Origin: Odoribacter sp.
Lineage (GTDB): Bacteria; Bacteroidota; Bacteroidia; Bacteroidales; Muribaculaceae
Assembly (NCBI GenBank): GCA_023663145.1
Contig: JAMPHZ010000018.1
Coordinates: 1 to 56,702, forward strand
Direction: 5' to 3'
Length of the DNA: 56,702 nucleotides
The notes below the pieces were generated by a model. That model was given only the letters and a program-made list of their open reading frames with translations. It ran no database searches and was not told the DNA's origin. The translations under genes were made by a program, and so were the position numbers. This document shows, piece by piece, positions 34,250 through 42,500 of the stretch (its first letter is position 1; every line of letters starts with the position of its first letter).

Positions 34250-35328
34250 TTCTTTATGTTTCCCACCAGTCGCACGGTGCGCGATGGCTGCAGGGGGTCG
34301 TTAGTGATTACAATAACCTTGGCGTTTATAATGTCACCTGTGACGGCGGCAGGGTCGAGCGATACGGTGACGGTGGCTTTTTTGCCTTTAGCCACCGGCG
34401 ATGATGAATTGATGTTGACTGCCACACCGGGGTCGGAAGAGTAGACTCGCCGCACGGAAAGTTTGTTTTTCCCGGCGTTGCCAATTGTGAAAGATGCGGT
34501 GACGGCTCCTGAGTGCTGGTCTACGGTGCCAAGGTCGATGATTTCGGTGCCGATCACTGATATGGGCGCTTTCTTCATGTCGTCGGCGCTCATGGACGAG
34601 AAATCCTCGTTGATGATTACCGTGAGCGGAATTGTATACTCCTGCCCCGGCACAGGGGATATGGTGACTTCTTCCTCCACGAGTCCGTAGAGCGGGCATT
34701 TGGCACTGTTTAGATATGAGATGAGAGTGATTTGCTCGCCTGGAGCTGCAACAGCCGGTGACGGGATTATCTCGACGAAACCGGGCTTGCGAGTGATGGT
34801 TACGCGCAGAGAGTCGGCTGACCGGTTGTAGCCTTCGGTATATATAGTCTTGAGGTGTCCTTTGGTTACCTCGCCTAACATTATGCCTCCGGTGGCGAGC
34901 TTGAGCGGTCCCATATCGACCGGGAACCTGCGAGCCACGGTAGCGCCGGCGCCGATCACCACACCGGTGATCTCAAGTTTCTGTTTTTGAGGGGTGCCTG
35001 ATGTCTCGACATAGATCTGCTTTGTGAAACGCCCGGGTCTTCCCTGAGGGTCGAAGGTGACTGACAGTTCGGCGGTATCGCCCGGCGCGAGGGAGCGCAC
35101 GTCGTAGCGAGGCTGTGTGCAACCGCATGTGGCGCGCGCAGCCACTATGGATGCTGCTCCCGGGCCGTCATTCACCATCTTGAACTTGCAGGAGACAGGC
35201 CCTGTCTCCTCGGCAAAAGCTCCGAAGTTGTGCACAGTCTCAAGCCAGCGTACCGAAGCCTCGGCTACTGCCGGGAGTGACGAAATACACATTATTAATA
35301 TATATACAGCAGATCGTAAGATATTCAT
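34246..35328 (-). CDS. DUF1573 secreted protein
   Basis: 360 aa. Signal peptide (SAVYILIMCISSLPAVAEA). Residues ~25-115 are a DUF1573 beta-sandwich (HNFGAFAEETGPVSCKF, ATCGCTQPRYD, LAPGDTAELSVTFDPQG). Two further Ig-like repeats follow, the last with IIDLGTVDQHSGAVTASFTI. DUF1573 proteins are abundant periplasmic or surface proteins in Bacteroidetes with unknown function; the ATCGCT motif is the family hallmark. It is the first gene of an overlapping operon with the GT2 and pyrC. The -7 box ends only 8 nt from the start codon, so the mRNA may be leaderless. Confidence 0.88.
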   Translation of the reverse strand: MNILRSAVYILIMCISSLPAVAEASVRWLETVHNFGAFAEETGPVSCKFKMVNDGPGAASIVAARATCGCTQPRYDVRSLAPGDTAELSVTFDPQGRPGRFTKQIYVETSGTPQKQKLEITGVVIGAGATVARRFPVDMGPLKLATGGIMLGEVTKGHLKTIYTEGYNRSADSLRVTITRKPGFVEIIPSPAVAAPGEQITLISYLNSAKCPLYGLVEEEVTISPVPGQEYTIPLTVIINEDFSSMSADDMKKAPISVIGTEIIDLGTVDQHSGAVTASFTIGNAGKNKLSVRRVYSSDPGVAVNINSSSPVAKGKKATVTVSLDPAAVTGDIINAKVIVITNDPLQPSRTVRLVGNIKK

Positions 35329-35335
35329 AAGACTG

Positions 35336-35343
35336 CAAATTTA
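35336..35343 (-). promoter_or_regulatory. Promoter box of the DUF1573-GT2-pyrC operon
   Basis: Minus-strand TAAATTTG, exact TAnnTTTG. It ends 7 nt before the ATG at 35328, implying an almost leaderless transcript. Confidence 0.55.
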
Positions 35344-35376
35344 ATAAAAATATCGGAATAATTGAGAAAAAATTCG

Positions 35377-35384
35377 TAACTTGC
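35377..35384 (+). promoter_or_regulatory. Possible promoter box of the M16 protease gene
   Basis: TAACTTGC, one T short of TAnnTTTG and followed by GCGCC, as in many Bacteroidetes promoters. No -33 element is well placed. The leader would be about 110 nt. Confidence 0.35.
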
Positions 35385-35502
35385 GCCGAATTTAAAGATT
35401 TGAGGATAAACGCATAGGTTTAGAATAGAACAAAAAAGTTCTGAGATAAAGTTCATCCAGCTTCATTAAAAAGACATCTCATCCATCAAAAATAAACCGA
35501 AA

Positions 35503-38403
35503 ATGAAAAAGATTTTGCTGATGATGCTAATGGCTGTGCTCTCGCTGGGAGCTACGGCCTCGAAGTATCAGTACACCACGGTAGAAGGTGACCCGTTGGG
35601 CACCATGATGTACACGCTGCCCAACGGCCTGCGGCTGTACATGAGTGTAAACAAAGACAGGCCACGCATACAGACCTATATAGCAGTGCGTGTGGGAGGA
35701 AAAAACGATCCTGCCGAGACTACCGGTCTGGCTCATTATTTTGAGCATCTCATGTTCAAAGGCACCGAGCAATTCGGCACTTCGGACTACGCAGCCGAGA
35801 AACCGCTGCTTGATGAAATCGAAGAATTGTTCGAGGTGTACCGTGTCACCACCGACTCGGTGGAGCGTCGCAATATCTATCATCGCATTGACTCGATCAG
35901 CTATGCTGCGTCGCTTATAGCTATTCCCAATGAGTACGATAAACTTATGGCTATAATCGGTGCTAATGGTACAAATGCTTTCACATCACAGGATGTGACC
36001 TGCTACACCGAAGATATTCCGTCCAATCAGATTGAAAACTGGGCCCGTATTCAGGCTGACCGTTTTGAGCATCCCGTGCTGCGTGGCTTCCACACTGAGC
36101 TTGAGACAATCTATGAGGAGAAAAACATGTCGCTGACGCAGGACACCCGCAAGATGTCGGAGGCTATGTTGTCAACTCTCTTTCCGCATCATCCCTACGG
36201 AACACAAACCGTATTAGGCACTCAGGAACATCTGAAGAATCCTTCGATAAGAAATGTGAGAAACTACCACTCACAGTGGTATGTTCCTAATAATATGGCC
36301 ATTTGCCTTGCCGGTGACTTTGATCCCGACCATATGGTAGACGTTATAACCAAGTATTTCGGGCATCTCAAGCCAAATTACAATCTGCCGGAGCTTGAAG
36401 TAGTGGAAGAACCAGAAATAACCGAGCCTGTGCGGGTTGACGTGCGTGGTGTTGATGCTGAGCGTATCTATCTGGCCTGGCGCACTCCTGCCGCGAAGAG
36501 CGAGGACCAATTGGCCATATATCTCATATCGGAGGTTCTCAACAATGGAGACTGCGGAATCATAGACATCAACCTCAATAACTCACAGAAGGTGCTTGGA
36601 GCCGGAGCCGGCCTCTATGGCCTTGCCGATCAGGGAGCTTTCCTGCTCATAGGTATGCCCAACGCCGGTCAGACCCTTGACCAGGTGCGTGAGCTTCTGC
36701 TTCAGCAGATGGATCAGCTGCGCCGCGGCGATTTCCCCGATGATCTGCTTCCGGCTATCGTTAATAATTACAAGTTGCAGCTGCAGCAATCATTCGAGAG
36801 CAATGATGACCGCGTAAACTATTATCTTGACGCATTTGTGAATGGCGAGGACTGGAGCGATGTAGTAGCCAATTTCAATCGTATCGACTCAGTCACGAAA
36901 GATGATATAGTGAGGGTGGCCAATAAATATTTCGGCCCCAACAACTATGCAGCTATCTACAAGCTGCAGGGTGATGATGCCGGTATTGTGAAAATGCCTA
37001 AGCCCGAACTCACCCCTATCGCTACAAACCGCGATGCTTCATCGGCTTTCCTGCGCGAGATAGCAGAGACTGAAGTGGAACCGATAGAACCTGTATTCCT
37101 TGATTTCAGCAAAGATCTCACAATCTTAAAGACTGCCGGCGGCTTACCCGTGTACTACACCAAGAATACAACCAACGACATCTCGACCCTGATATATATA
37201 GTTGATCTTGGCAGCGATGATGACAAGCGTCTGAGTCTCGCCTCAGATTACTTCGACCTGTTAGGAACTCCTGAAATGAGTGCCGATGAGCTTAAGCGTC
37301 AGTTCTATAATCTCGCATGTTCATGGCGGCTCTCGATCGGTGCCGAGCGTTCCTATATACTGATCTCGGGCTTGAGCGAGAATCTGCCGGCCGCAGCAGA
37401 GCTCTTCGAGAAATTCCTGGCCAATGCTAAAGTCGATACGGAAGCATATGGCCGTCTTGTGGATCAGATCGCCCAAAGCCGTGCCAATTCAAAACAAAAC
37501 CAACGGGCAAACTTCTCGCGTCTTGTGTCATATGTTGTGTATGGTCCAGAAAAAGCTCAATACAGCTATAAGGCTGATGAACTGGCGGCCCTCAATCCTC
37601 AGGAGATAATAGATGCCGTACGCAATCTATACAACTATGAACAGGAAGTGATCTACTACGGTAACCTTGACGGAGCCGAAGTGACAGCCATGATTGACTC
37701 ATTGCATCATACCCCGGCCAGTCTCAAACCTGTGCCTGCCGAGGATCATTTTACACAGGTTGTGCCTGAGGAAACAGTGATTTTTATTGCTCCATATGAT
37801 GCCAAGCAGCTTTACATGACCATGTTTGCCAATCAGGGCGGCGAATTTGACATCAATCGGGCCCCTGTGGTAGAGATGTATAACGAATACTTCGGCGGCG
37901 GCATGAACAGCATCGTGTTCCAGGAAATGCGTGAGAGCCGTTCGTTGGCATACTCGGCCGGCGCCTTCCAACTCGAACCCGCACAACTCAAACGCCCTTA
38001 CACTTACCGTACTCAGATAGCTACCCAGAATGATAAGATGACAGATGCCATCAACGCATTCCTGCTTATCATTAACGAAATGCCTCAGTCACAGGCTGCA
38101 TTTGACCTTGCTAAGAGCGGTCTTGAAGCCCGTATGCGTTCGCAGCGTTATATCAAGGATGACATTGCCTGGGCCTACCTTGGAGCCAAGCGCCTCGGGC
38201 TTGACCGTGAAGAACGGCAGGCAATATACGAAGCCCTCCCCGGTCTTACCCTCGAGGACATTGTGAACTATCAGCAGGGTAATGTGAAAGGCTTGACATA
38301 TTATTACGGAATCCTGGGAGATCCTGCCGATCTTGATCTTGATGCACTTTCAAAACTTGGCCGCGTGGTGATGCTTACTACCGAAGATATCTTCGGATAT
38401 TGA
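35503..38403 (+). CDS. M16 family zinc metalloprotease (two-domain, secreted)
   Basis: 966 aa. Signal peptide to about residue 20 (LSLGATASK). The N-terminal half carries the inverted zinc motif HxxEH as His78-Tyr-Phe-Glu81-His82 (LAHYFEHLMFKG), with the third ligand in the ELETIYEEKNMS helix. The C-terminal half is a second M16 fold with the substrate-grip pattern MNSIVFQEMRESRSLAYSAG. Full-length two-half M16 proteases resemble pitrilysin and pqqL-like enzymes and degrade peptides in the periplasm. An insertion of ~40 residues (ELFEVYRVTTDSVERRN) follows the zinc motif, as usual in Bacteroidetes members. Monocistronic, with a terminator behind it. Peptide substrate unknown. Confidence 0.92.
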   Translation: MKKILLMMLMAVLSLGATASKYQYTTVEGDPLGTMMYTLPNGLRLYMSVNKDRPRIQTYIAVRVGGKNDPAETTGLAHYFEHLMFKGTEQFGTSDYAAEKPLLDEIEELFEVYRVTTDSVERRNIYHRIDSISYAASLIAIPNEYDKLMAIIGANGTNAFTSQDVTCYTEDIPSNQIENWARIQADRFEHPVLRGFHTELETIYEEKNMSLTQDTRKMSEAMLSTLFPHHPYGTQTVLGTQEHLKNPSIRNVRNYHSQWYVPNNMAICLAGDFDPDHMVDVITKYFGHLKPNYNLPELEVVEEPEITEPVRVDVRGVDAERIYLAWRTPAAKSEDQLAIYLISEVLNNGDCGIIDINLNNSQKVLGAGAGLYGLADQGAFLLIGMPNAGQTLDQVRELLLQQMDQLRRGDFPDDLLPAIVNNYKLQLQQSFESNDDRVNYYLDAFVNGEDWSDVVANFNRIDSVTKDDIVRVANKYFGPNNYAAIYKLQGDDAGIVKMPKPELTPIATNRDASSAFLREIAETEVEPIEPVFLDFSKDLTILKTAGGLPVYYTKNTTNDISTLIYIVDLGSDDDKRLSLASDYFDLLGTPEMSADELKRQFYNLACSWRLSIGAERSYILISGLSENLPAAAELFEKFLANAKVDTEAYGRLVDQIAQSRANSKQNQRANFSRLVSYVVYGPEKAQYSYKADELAALNPQEIIDAVRNLYNYEQEVIYYGNLDGAEVTAMIDSLHHTPASLKPVPAEDHFTQVVPEETVIFIAPYDAKQLYMTMFANQGGEFDINRAPVVEMYNEYFGGGMNSIVFQEMRESRSLAYSAGAFQLEPAQLKRPYTYRTQIATQNDKMTDAINAFLLIINEMPQSQAAFDLAKSGLEARMRSQRYIKDDIAWAYLGAKRLGLDREERQAIYEALPGLTLEDIVNYQQGNVKGLTYYYGILGDPADLDLDALSKLGRVVMLTTEDIFGY

Positions 38404-38430
38404 TCACTCCGGTTCATATAACCATATCCC

Positions 38431-38483
38431 GACAGCCCCGCCATGATGCCAAAAGCATTCCGGCGGGGCTGTCTGTTGTTTTT
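38431..38483 (+). terminator. Terminator after the M16 protease gene
   Basis: GACAGCCCCGCC and GGCGGGGCTGTC form a 12-bp stem around a 19-nt loop, followed by TGTTGTTTTT. Confidence 0.88.
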
Positions 38484-38526
38484 ATGTAGCTATAAGGCAT
38501 ACGGAGAAAGACGGAATGTGACACTT

Positions 38527-38580
38527 TGGCACACGGATTGTCACAAAATGGGGGTAAAACCTTTTTGGCACAACATTTGT
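38527..38580 (+). promoter_or_regulatory. Two sigma-54-like elements upstream of dnaK
   Basis: TGGCAC-N5-TTGT occurs twice, at 38527-38541 and 38566-38580, 39 nt apart. The sigma-54 consensus is TGGCAC-N5-TTGC. The downstream copy would start transcription near 38592, giving a leader of about 55 nt. No exact TAnnTTTG box is seen before dnaK; AACATTTG (38573-38580) is one base off. Confidence 0.5.
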
Positions 38581-38645
38581 TCTATTCATAGCAAAATTGA
38601 TAAACCGAAATAAAATAAATAACAACAACATAAAACTATACAACT

Positions 38646-40550
38646 ATGGGAAAAATCATAGGTATTGACTTAGGCACGACCAACTCGTGCGTGGCAGTCC
38701 TTGAAGGCAATGAACCTCAAGTAATTCCTAACAGCGAGGGTCGTAACACGACTCCCTCGGTGGTAGCTTTCGTCGAAGGCGGCGAACGCAAGGTGGGTGA
38801 TCCTGCCAAGCGTCAGGCGATCACCAACCCCCAACGTACAATCTATTCTATCAAGCGTTTCATGGGCGAGACCTTTGATCAGGTAGCCAATGAAATCAAA
38901 CGTGTGCCCTACAAGGTGGTGCGAGGAGAGAATAATACTCCCCGTATCGACATTGACGGCCGTGAATATACACCTCAGGAGATCTCGGCAATGATTCTTC
39001 AGAAGATGAAGAAGACTGCTGAAGATTACCTTGGCCAACCCGTGACCGAGGCAGTCATCACAGTGCCTGCTTATTTCAATGACTCACAGCGTCAGGCAAC
39101 AAAAGAAGCCGGTGAGATCGCAGGCCTTACAGTAAAGCGTATTGTAAATGAACCTACCGCAGCTGCACTTGCCTATGGCCTTGACAAAACAAACAAGGAT
39201 CAGAAAATCGCCGTGTTTGACCTCGGTGGCGGTACTTTCGATATTTCGATTCTCGAACTCGGCGACGGCGTGTTCGAAGTGAAGTCAACCAATGGTGATA
39301 CCCACCTTGGCGGTGACGATTTCGACCACGTGATCATTGACTGGCTTGCCGACGAGTTCCTCAAGGAAGAGGGCGTGGATCTGCGCCAGGATCCTATGGC
39401 CATGCAGCGACTGAAAGAAGCTGCCGAGAAAGCCAAGATTGAACTTTCATCTACTACTTCAACAGAGATCAACCTTCCTTACATCATGCCGGTAAACGGT
39501 ATTCCAAAACACCTTGTGAAGACCCTTACCCGTGCAAAGTTCGAGCAATTGGCTGATACTCTAATCAACCGTACACTCAAACCGTGTGAAGACGCCCTGC
39601 GCGACGCCGGCCTCAAGCCTGCTGACATTGACGAGGTGATACTCGTGGGTGGTTCTACACGTATTCCTGCAATACAGCAGGTAGTTGAGAAGTTCTTCGG
39701 CAAGGCACCCTCCAAGGGCGTTAATCCTGATGAAGTTGTAGCAGTAGGTGCCGCTATTCAGGGTGGTGTGCTTTCAGGTGAGGTTAAAGACGTGCTCCTG
39801 CTTGACGTTGTACCCCTCTCGGTAGGTATCGAGACCCTCGGCGGTGTGATGACCAAGCTTATAGAAGCCAACACCACTATTCCTACCCGCAAGAGCGAGA
39901 CATTCTCGACAGCTGCAGATAATCAGCCTTCTGTAGAGATCAATGTGCTTCAGGGCGAACGCCCCATGGCCAAGGATGATAAACTCCTCGGTAAATTCCA
40001 CCTCGACGGTATCGCACCTGCGCCCCGTGGCATACCTCAGATTGAAGTGACATTTGAGATTGATGCCAATGGTATTCTTAACGTGTCGGCCAAGGATAAA
40101 GCTACAGGCAAGGAACAATCGATACGAATCGAAGCTTCAAGCGGTCTTACCGATGCCGAAATCAAACGTATGAAAGACGAGGCTGCCGCTAACGCAGCTG
40201 CCGATGCCAAGGAAAAGGAACGTATCGACACACTTAACAAGGCTGACGCCGTGATCTTCCAGACAGAGAAACAGCTTGCCGAGCTTGGTGACAAACTTCC
40301 TGCTGACCGCAAGGCCGCTATCGAAGCCGCTGTGGCCAAACTGAAAGAAGCACACAAAAATCAGGATGTGGCAGCTGTAGAACCTGCTATCAAGGAGATT
40401 GAGACAGTTTTCGGCCAGGCACAGCAGGATATTCTGAATGCTCAGGCTCAGGCCCAACAGGCCCAGCAGCAGGCAGGCCCGCAGCCCGGTGCCCAACAGC
40501 CTCCCCACGACGACTCGGTGACCGATGTTGACTTCGAGGAAGTGAAGTAA
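38646..40550 (+). CDS. dnaK: Chaperone protein DnaK (Hsp70)
   Basis: 634 aa. The ATPase domain (1-~385) has the family motifs [45 protein letters not shown] and [15 protein letters not shown]. The linker [18 protein letters not shown] leads into the substrate-binding beta domain, and the helical lid ends in a Gln/Ala-rich stretch and [10 protein letters not shown], the EEVD-like bacterial tail. It folds and refolds proteins with DnaJ and GrpE, neither of which is next to it. Stand-alone transcription unit with an unusual promoter (see 38527-38580) and a strong terminator. Confidence 0.98.
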   Translation: MGKIIGIDLGTTNSCVAVLEGNEPQVIPNSEGRNTTPSVVAFVEGGERKVGDPAKRQAITNPQRTIYSIKRFMGETFDQVANEIKRVPYKVVRGENNTPRIDIDGREYTPQEISAMILQKMKKTAEDYLGQPVTEAVITVPAYFNDSQRQATKEAGEIAGLTVKRIVNEPTAAALAYGLDKTNKDQKIAVFDLGGGTFDISILELGDGVFEVKSTNGDTHLGGDDFDHVIIDWLADEFLKEEGVDLRQDPMAMQRLKEAAEKAKIELSSTTSTEINLPYIMPVNGIPKHLVKTLTRAKFEQLADTLINRTLKPCEDALRDAGLKPADIDEVILVGGSTRIPAIQQVVEKFFGKAPSKGVNPDEVVAVGAAIQGGVLSGEVKDVLLLDVVPLSVGIETLGGVMTKLIEANTTIPTRKSETFSTAADNQPSVEINVLQGERPMAKDDKLLGKFHLDGIAPAPRGIPQIEVTFEIDANGILNVSAKDKATGKEQSIRIEASSGLTDAEIKRMKDEAAANAAADAKEKERIDTLNKADAVIFQTEKQLAELGDKLPADRKAAIEAAVAKLKEAHKNQDVAAVEPAIKEIETVFGQAQQDILNAQAQAQQAQQQAGPQPGAQQPPHDDSVTDVDFEEVK

Positions 40551-40570
40551 GTATCAAAAGATAAATAAAT

Positions 40571-40620
40571 CCATATAAAAAGGGTTGCAGTCATTGTGAT
40601 TGCAACCCTTTTTTATATGG
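40571..40620 (+). terminator. dnaK terminator
   Basis: AAAAGGGTTGCA and TGCAACCCTTTTTT form the core, extended by CCATATAAAA with TTTTATATGG into a stem of about 20 bp. Confidence 0.92.
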
Positions 40621-40727
40621 ATTGGATTATTCTTTATTTAGATTGAAACAAGTCATTTATCTGTACCGCAACAAAATCGGCATTAGAGTGTCACATAACT
40701 CTCAGTAATATTTTAGCTGAATTATTT

Positions 40728-40757
40728 CTGGTATATTCAAAATAATCGCTACATTTG
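40728..40757 (+). promoter_or_regulatory. Promoter of the AAA/DUF4143 ATPase gene
   Basis: TACATTTG (40750-40757), exact TAnnTTTG, with CTG (part of TTTCTG) 19 nt upstream. Transcription would start near 40764, giving a leader of about 9 nt. This rules out the TTG at 40755 as a start codon. Confidence 0.65.
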
Positions 40758-40772
40758 CAAAAACTTTTGAAT

Positions 40773-41981
40773 ATGATTAAAACAATAGAGAATATCCCGA
40801 GACCAAAATACCTTGATAAGATTTTGAGATATGAAGGCAAAGGTGTGATAAAGGTGCTGACGGGGCAACGGCGCGTTGGGAAGAGCTGTATATTAAATTC
40901 CGTTGAGGAGAAACTCCGTCAGTCATCCCCAACTGCCAATTTCATTCGCATCAATCTCGAGGATTTTGCTTTTTCTCATATCAAAAGCGCGTCTGATTTA
41001 AACGAGGAAATTGTCAGGCATCTGTCAGATTCATCCATGAACTATATATTCATTGATGAAATCCAGGAGATTGAGGATTTTGACAAGGTTATTCGTTCAC
41101 TCTGTCTCGATGCACGGAACGACATCTATGTCACAGGAAGCAATTCATCAATGTTGTCTTCCGAAATCGCCTCGCGACTTGCCGGACGAAGCATAGAGAT
41201 TAGAGTGCATCCTCTTTGTTTCGATGAGTTTCTTCTGTTTCATTCACTTGAAGATTCAGATGAAAATTTAGACGTATATTTGAGATTTGGAGGAATGCCA
41301 TATTTGAGGAACCTCCCCCAACGTGATACATGGAATGAATATCTCACCGGAATTACCGATGCTTTGGTTTACCGGGACATCGTAAGCCGACATTCTATCC
41401 GCAACAATGATTTCCTGCAAAGGTTACTGCTTTTCCTGGCAGATAATACCGGACAGATTTTTACAGCAAAACGCATAGCCGACTATCTAAAATCGCAACG
41501 TGTAGCCGGGACTGTGAACAGCGTACAAACCTACGCCGACTATATTTGCGATGCCTATATCACTAATAAAGTGCGACGATGGGACATTGAGGGAAAGAAA
41601 TTATTTGAGATAGGTGAAAAATATTATTTTGAAGATATAGGGATACGCAATTCTATTATAGGCTATCGGCCAATGGATCTCGGAGCGATTCTTGAGAATG
41701 CAGTTTACAATAAACTGTCAGCCGAGGGTTACGATATCAGGATAGGTATGCTTCAAAGAAACAAAGAAATTGATTTTGTCGCTGAAAAAGATGGGGAGCG
41801 AAAATACATTCAAGTTGCGGTGAATGTCTATGACAAAGCTACGGCTGACCGCGAGTTTGGCAATCTCGAATCAATTGGCGACAATTATGAAAAGTTGGTT
41901 GTCACACTACGCGATTCGGCGCCTAACACACAAAACGGCATAAAAATGCTTTCTCTCCGTGACTTCTTGAATATGCCTTAA
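40773..41981 (+). CDS. AAA ATPase with DUF4143 domain
   Basis: 402 aa. The N-terminal AAA_14 domain has Walker A LTGQRRVGKSCIL, Walker B YIFIDEIQEI and a sensor-like TGSNSSMLSSEIASRLAGR. The C-terminal DUF4143 domain ends in a PD-(D/E)xK-like pattern (RIGMLQRNKEIDFVAEKDGERKYIQVAVNV: an acidic-x-K fold common to the family). The family is widespread, often in accessory regions, with no settled function; possible links to DNA or stress are unproven. It stands alone between two terminators and looks more AT-rich than dnaK and the fimbrial genes, compatible with acquisition. ATG at 40773 was chosen from the promoter position. Confidence 0.9.
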   Translation: MIKTIENIPRPKYLDKILRYEGKGVIKVLTGQRRVGKSCILNSVEEKLRQSSPTANFIRINLEDFAFSHIKSASDLNEEIVRHLSDSSMNYIFIDEIQEIEDFDKVIRSLCLDARNDIYVTGSNSSMLSSEIASRLAGRSIEIRVHPLCFDEFLLFHSLEDSDENLDVYLRFGGMPYLRNLPQRDTWNEYLTGITDALVYRDIVSRHSIRNNDFLQRLLLFLADNTGQIFTAKRIADYLKSQRVAGTVNSVQTYADYICDAYITNKVRRWDIEGKKLFEIGEKYYFEDIGIRNSIIGYRPMDLGAILENAVYNKLSAEGYDIRIGMLQRNKEIDFVAEKDGERKYIQVAVNVYDKATADREFGNLESIGDNYEKLVVTLRDSAPNTQNGIKMLSLRDFLNMP

Positions 41982-42137
41982 GCTATGCAAGCAGGTATTA
42001 TTGATTTAACTTGACAACAATGGATCTCAAAGTTGCCATTTATTTGGAACATATTGGCAGAATACTCTATTAACCAACAATTTCGATATTCGAGGAAGTC
42101 AAATAATCCGTCAATTTAAAAATATATAAATCAACAT

Positions 42138-42179
42138 AAACGGAGTGCAACTCAAAAGGTCGCGCTCCGTTTTATTTTT
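42138..42179 (+). terminator. Terminator after the ATPase gene
   Basis: AAACGGAGTGC pairs with GCGCTCCGTTTT around a loop of about 12 nt, followed by ATTTTTA. Confidence 0.85.
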
Positions 42180-42309
42180 AACTAAGTATGGATAGATCGA
42201 ATACCACTGCGCCAATTTGTTTGTGTGCCGCGGCAGGTTTTCCGCACAACCTTTTTTAGGAAAAGACAGATGCTGTTAATTAGTTTTAATTTAGTTAAAA
42301 AATCTAAAT

Positions 42310-42318
42310 GGGGGGGGG
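42310..42318 (+). repeat. Poly-G tract of nine, next to the fimbrial promoter
   Basis: Nine consecutive G, ending 6 nt before the -33 TTTG of the fimbrial operon promoter. A homopolymer of this length is prone to slippage. Confidence 0.9.
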
Positions 42319-42324
42319 TAAAAA

Positions 42325-42357
42325 TTTGCATTAATTATCTAAAATCAATTAATTTTG
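42325..42357 (+). promoter_or_regulatory. Promoter of the fimbrial operon
   Basis: TTTG (42325-42328), 21 nt, TAATTTTG (42350-42357). The predicted start near 42364 gives a leader of about 80 or 137 nt depending on the start codon. Confidence 0.75.
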
Positions 42358-42500
42358 CACCGTATTTCAATAGGCATAAGCCATTTATCATAACCTTATC
42401 ATTTCAGTAATCGCACCAGAAACATAAGACTCTTTATTTTATAATGGATGTTGCGGCACCGGCATATCATAAAGAATTAAAATGCAACTCAGGCATAAGC

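Larger units (their letters stand above)
41982..42324. other. Intergenic stretch, terminator and nine-G run, no gene seen
   Basis: Contains the ATPase terminator (42138-42179) and a run of nine G at 42310-42318. A 61-codon open frame at 42225-42410 crosses the fimbrial promoter and is not convincing. Confidence 0.5.

Noticed and set aside
38573..38580. AACATTTG as a standard -7 box for dnaK
   Set aside because: First base does not match TAnnTTTG and the position coincides with the sigma-54-like element; kept only as an alternative.
42225..42410. 61-codon frame across the poly-G tract
   Set aside because: Tempting because slippage in the G run would shift its frame, but it runs through the fimbrial promoter and shows no protein-like pattern.
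42330..42440. Invertible promoter at the fimbrial operon
   Set aside because: I looked for flanking inverted repeats as in Bacteroidales shufflons and found none by eye; no invertase gene is in the window.
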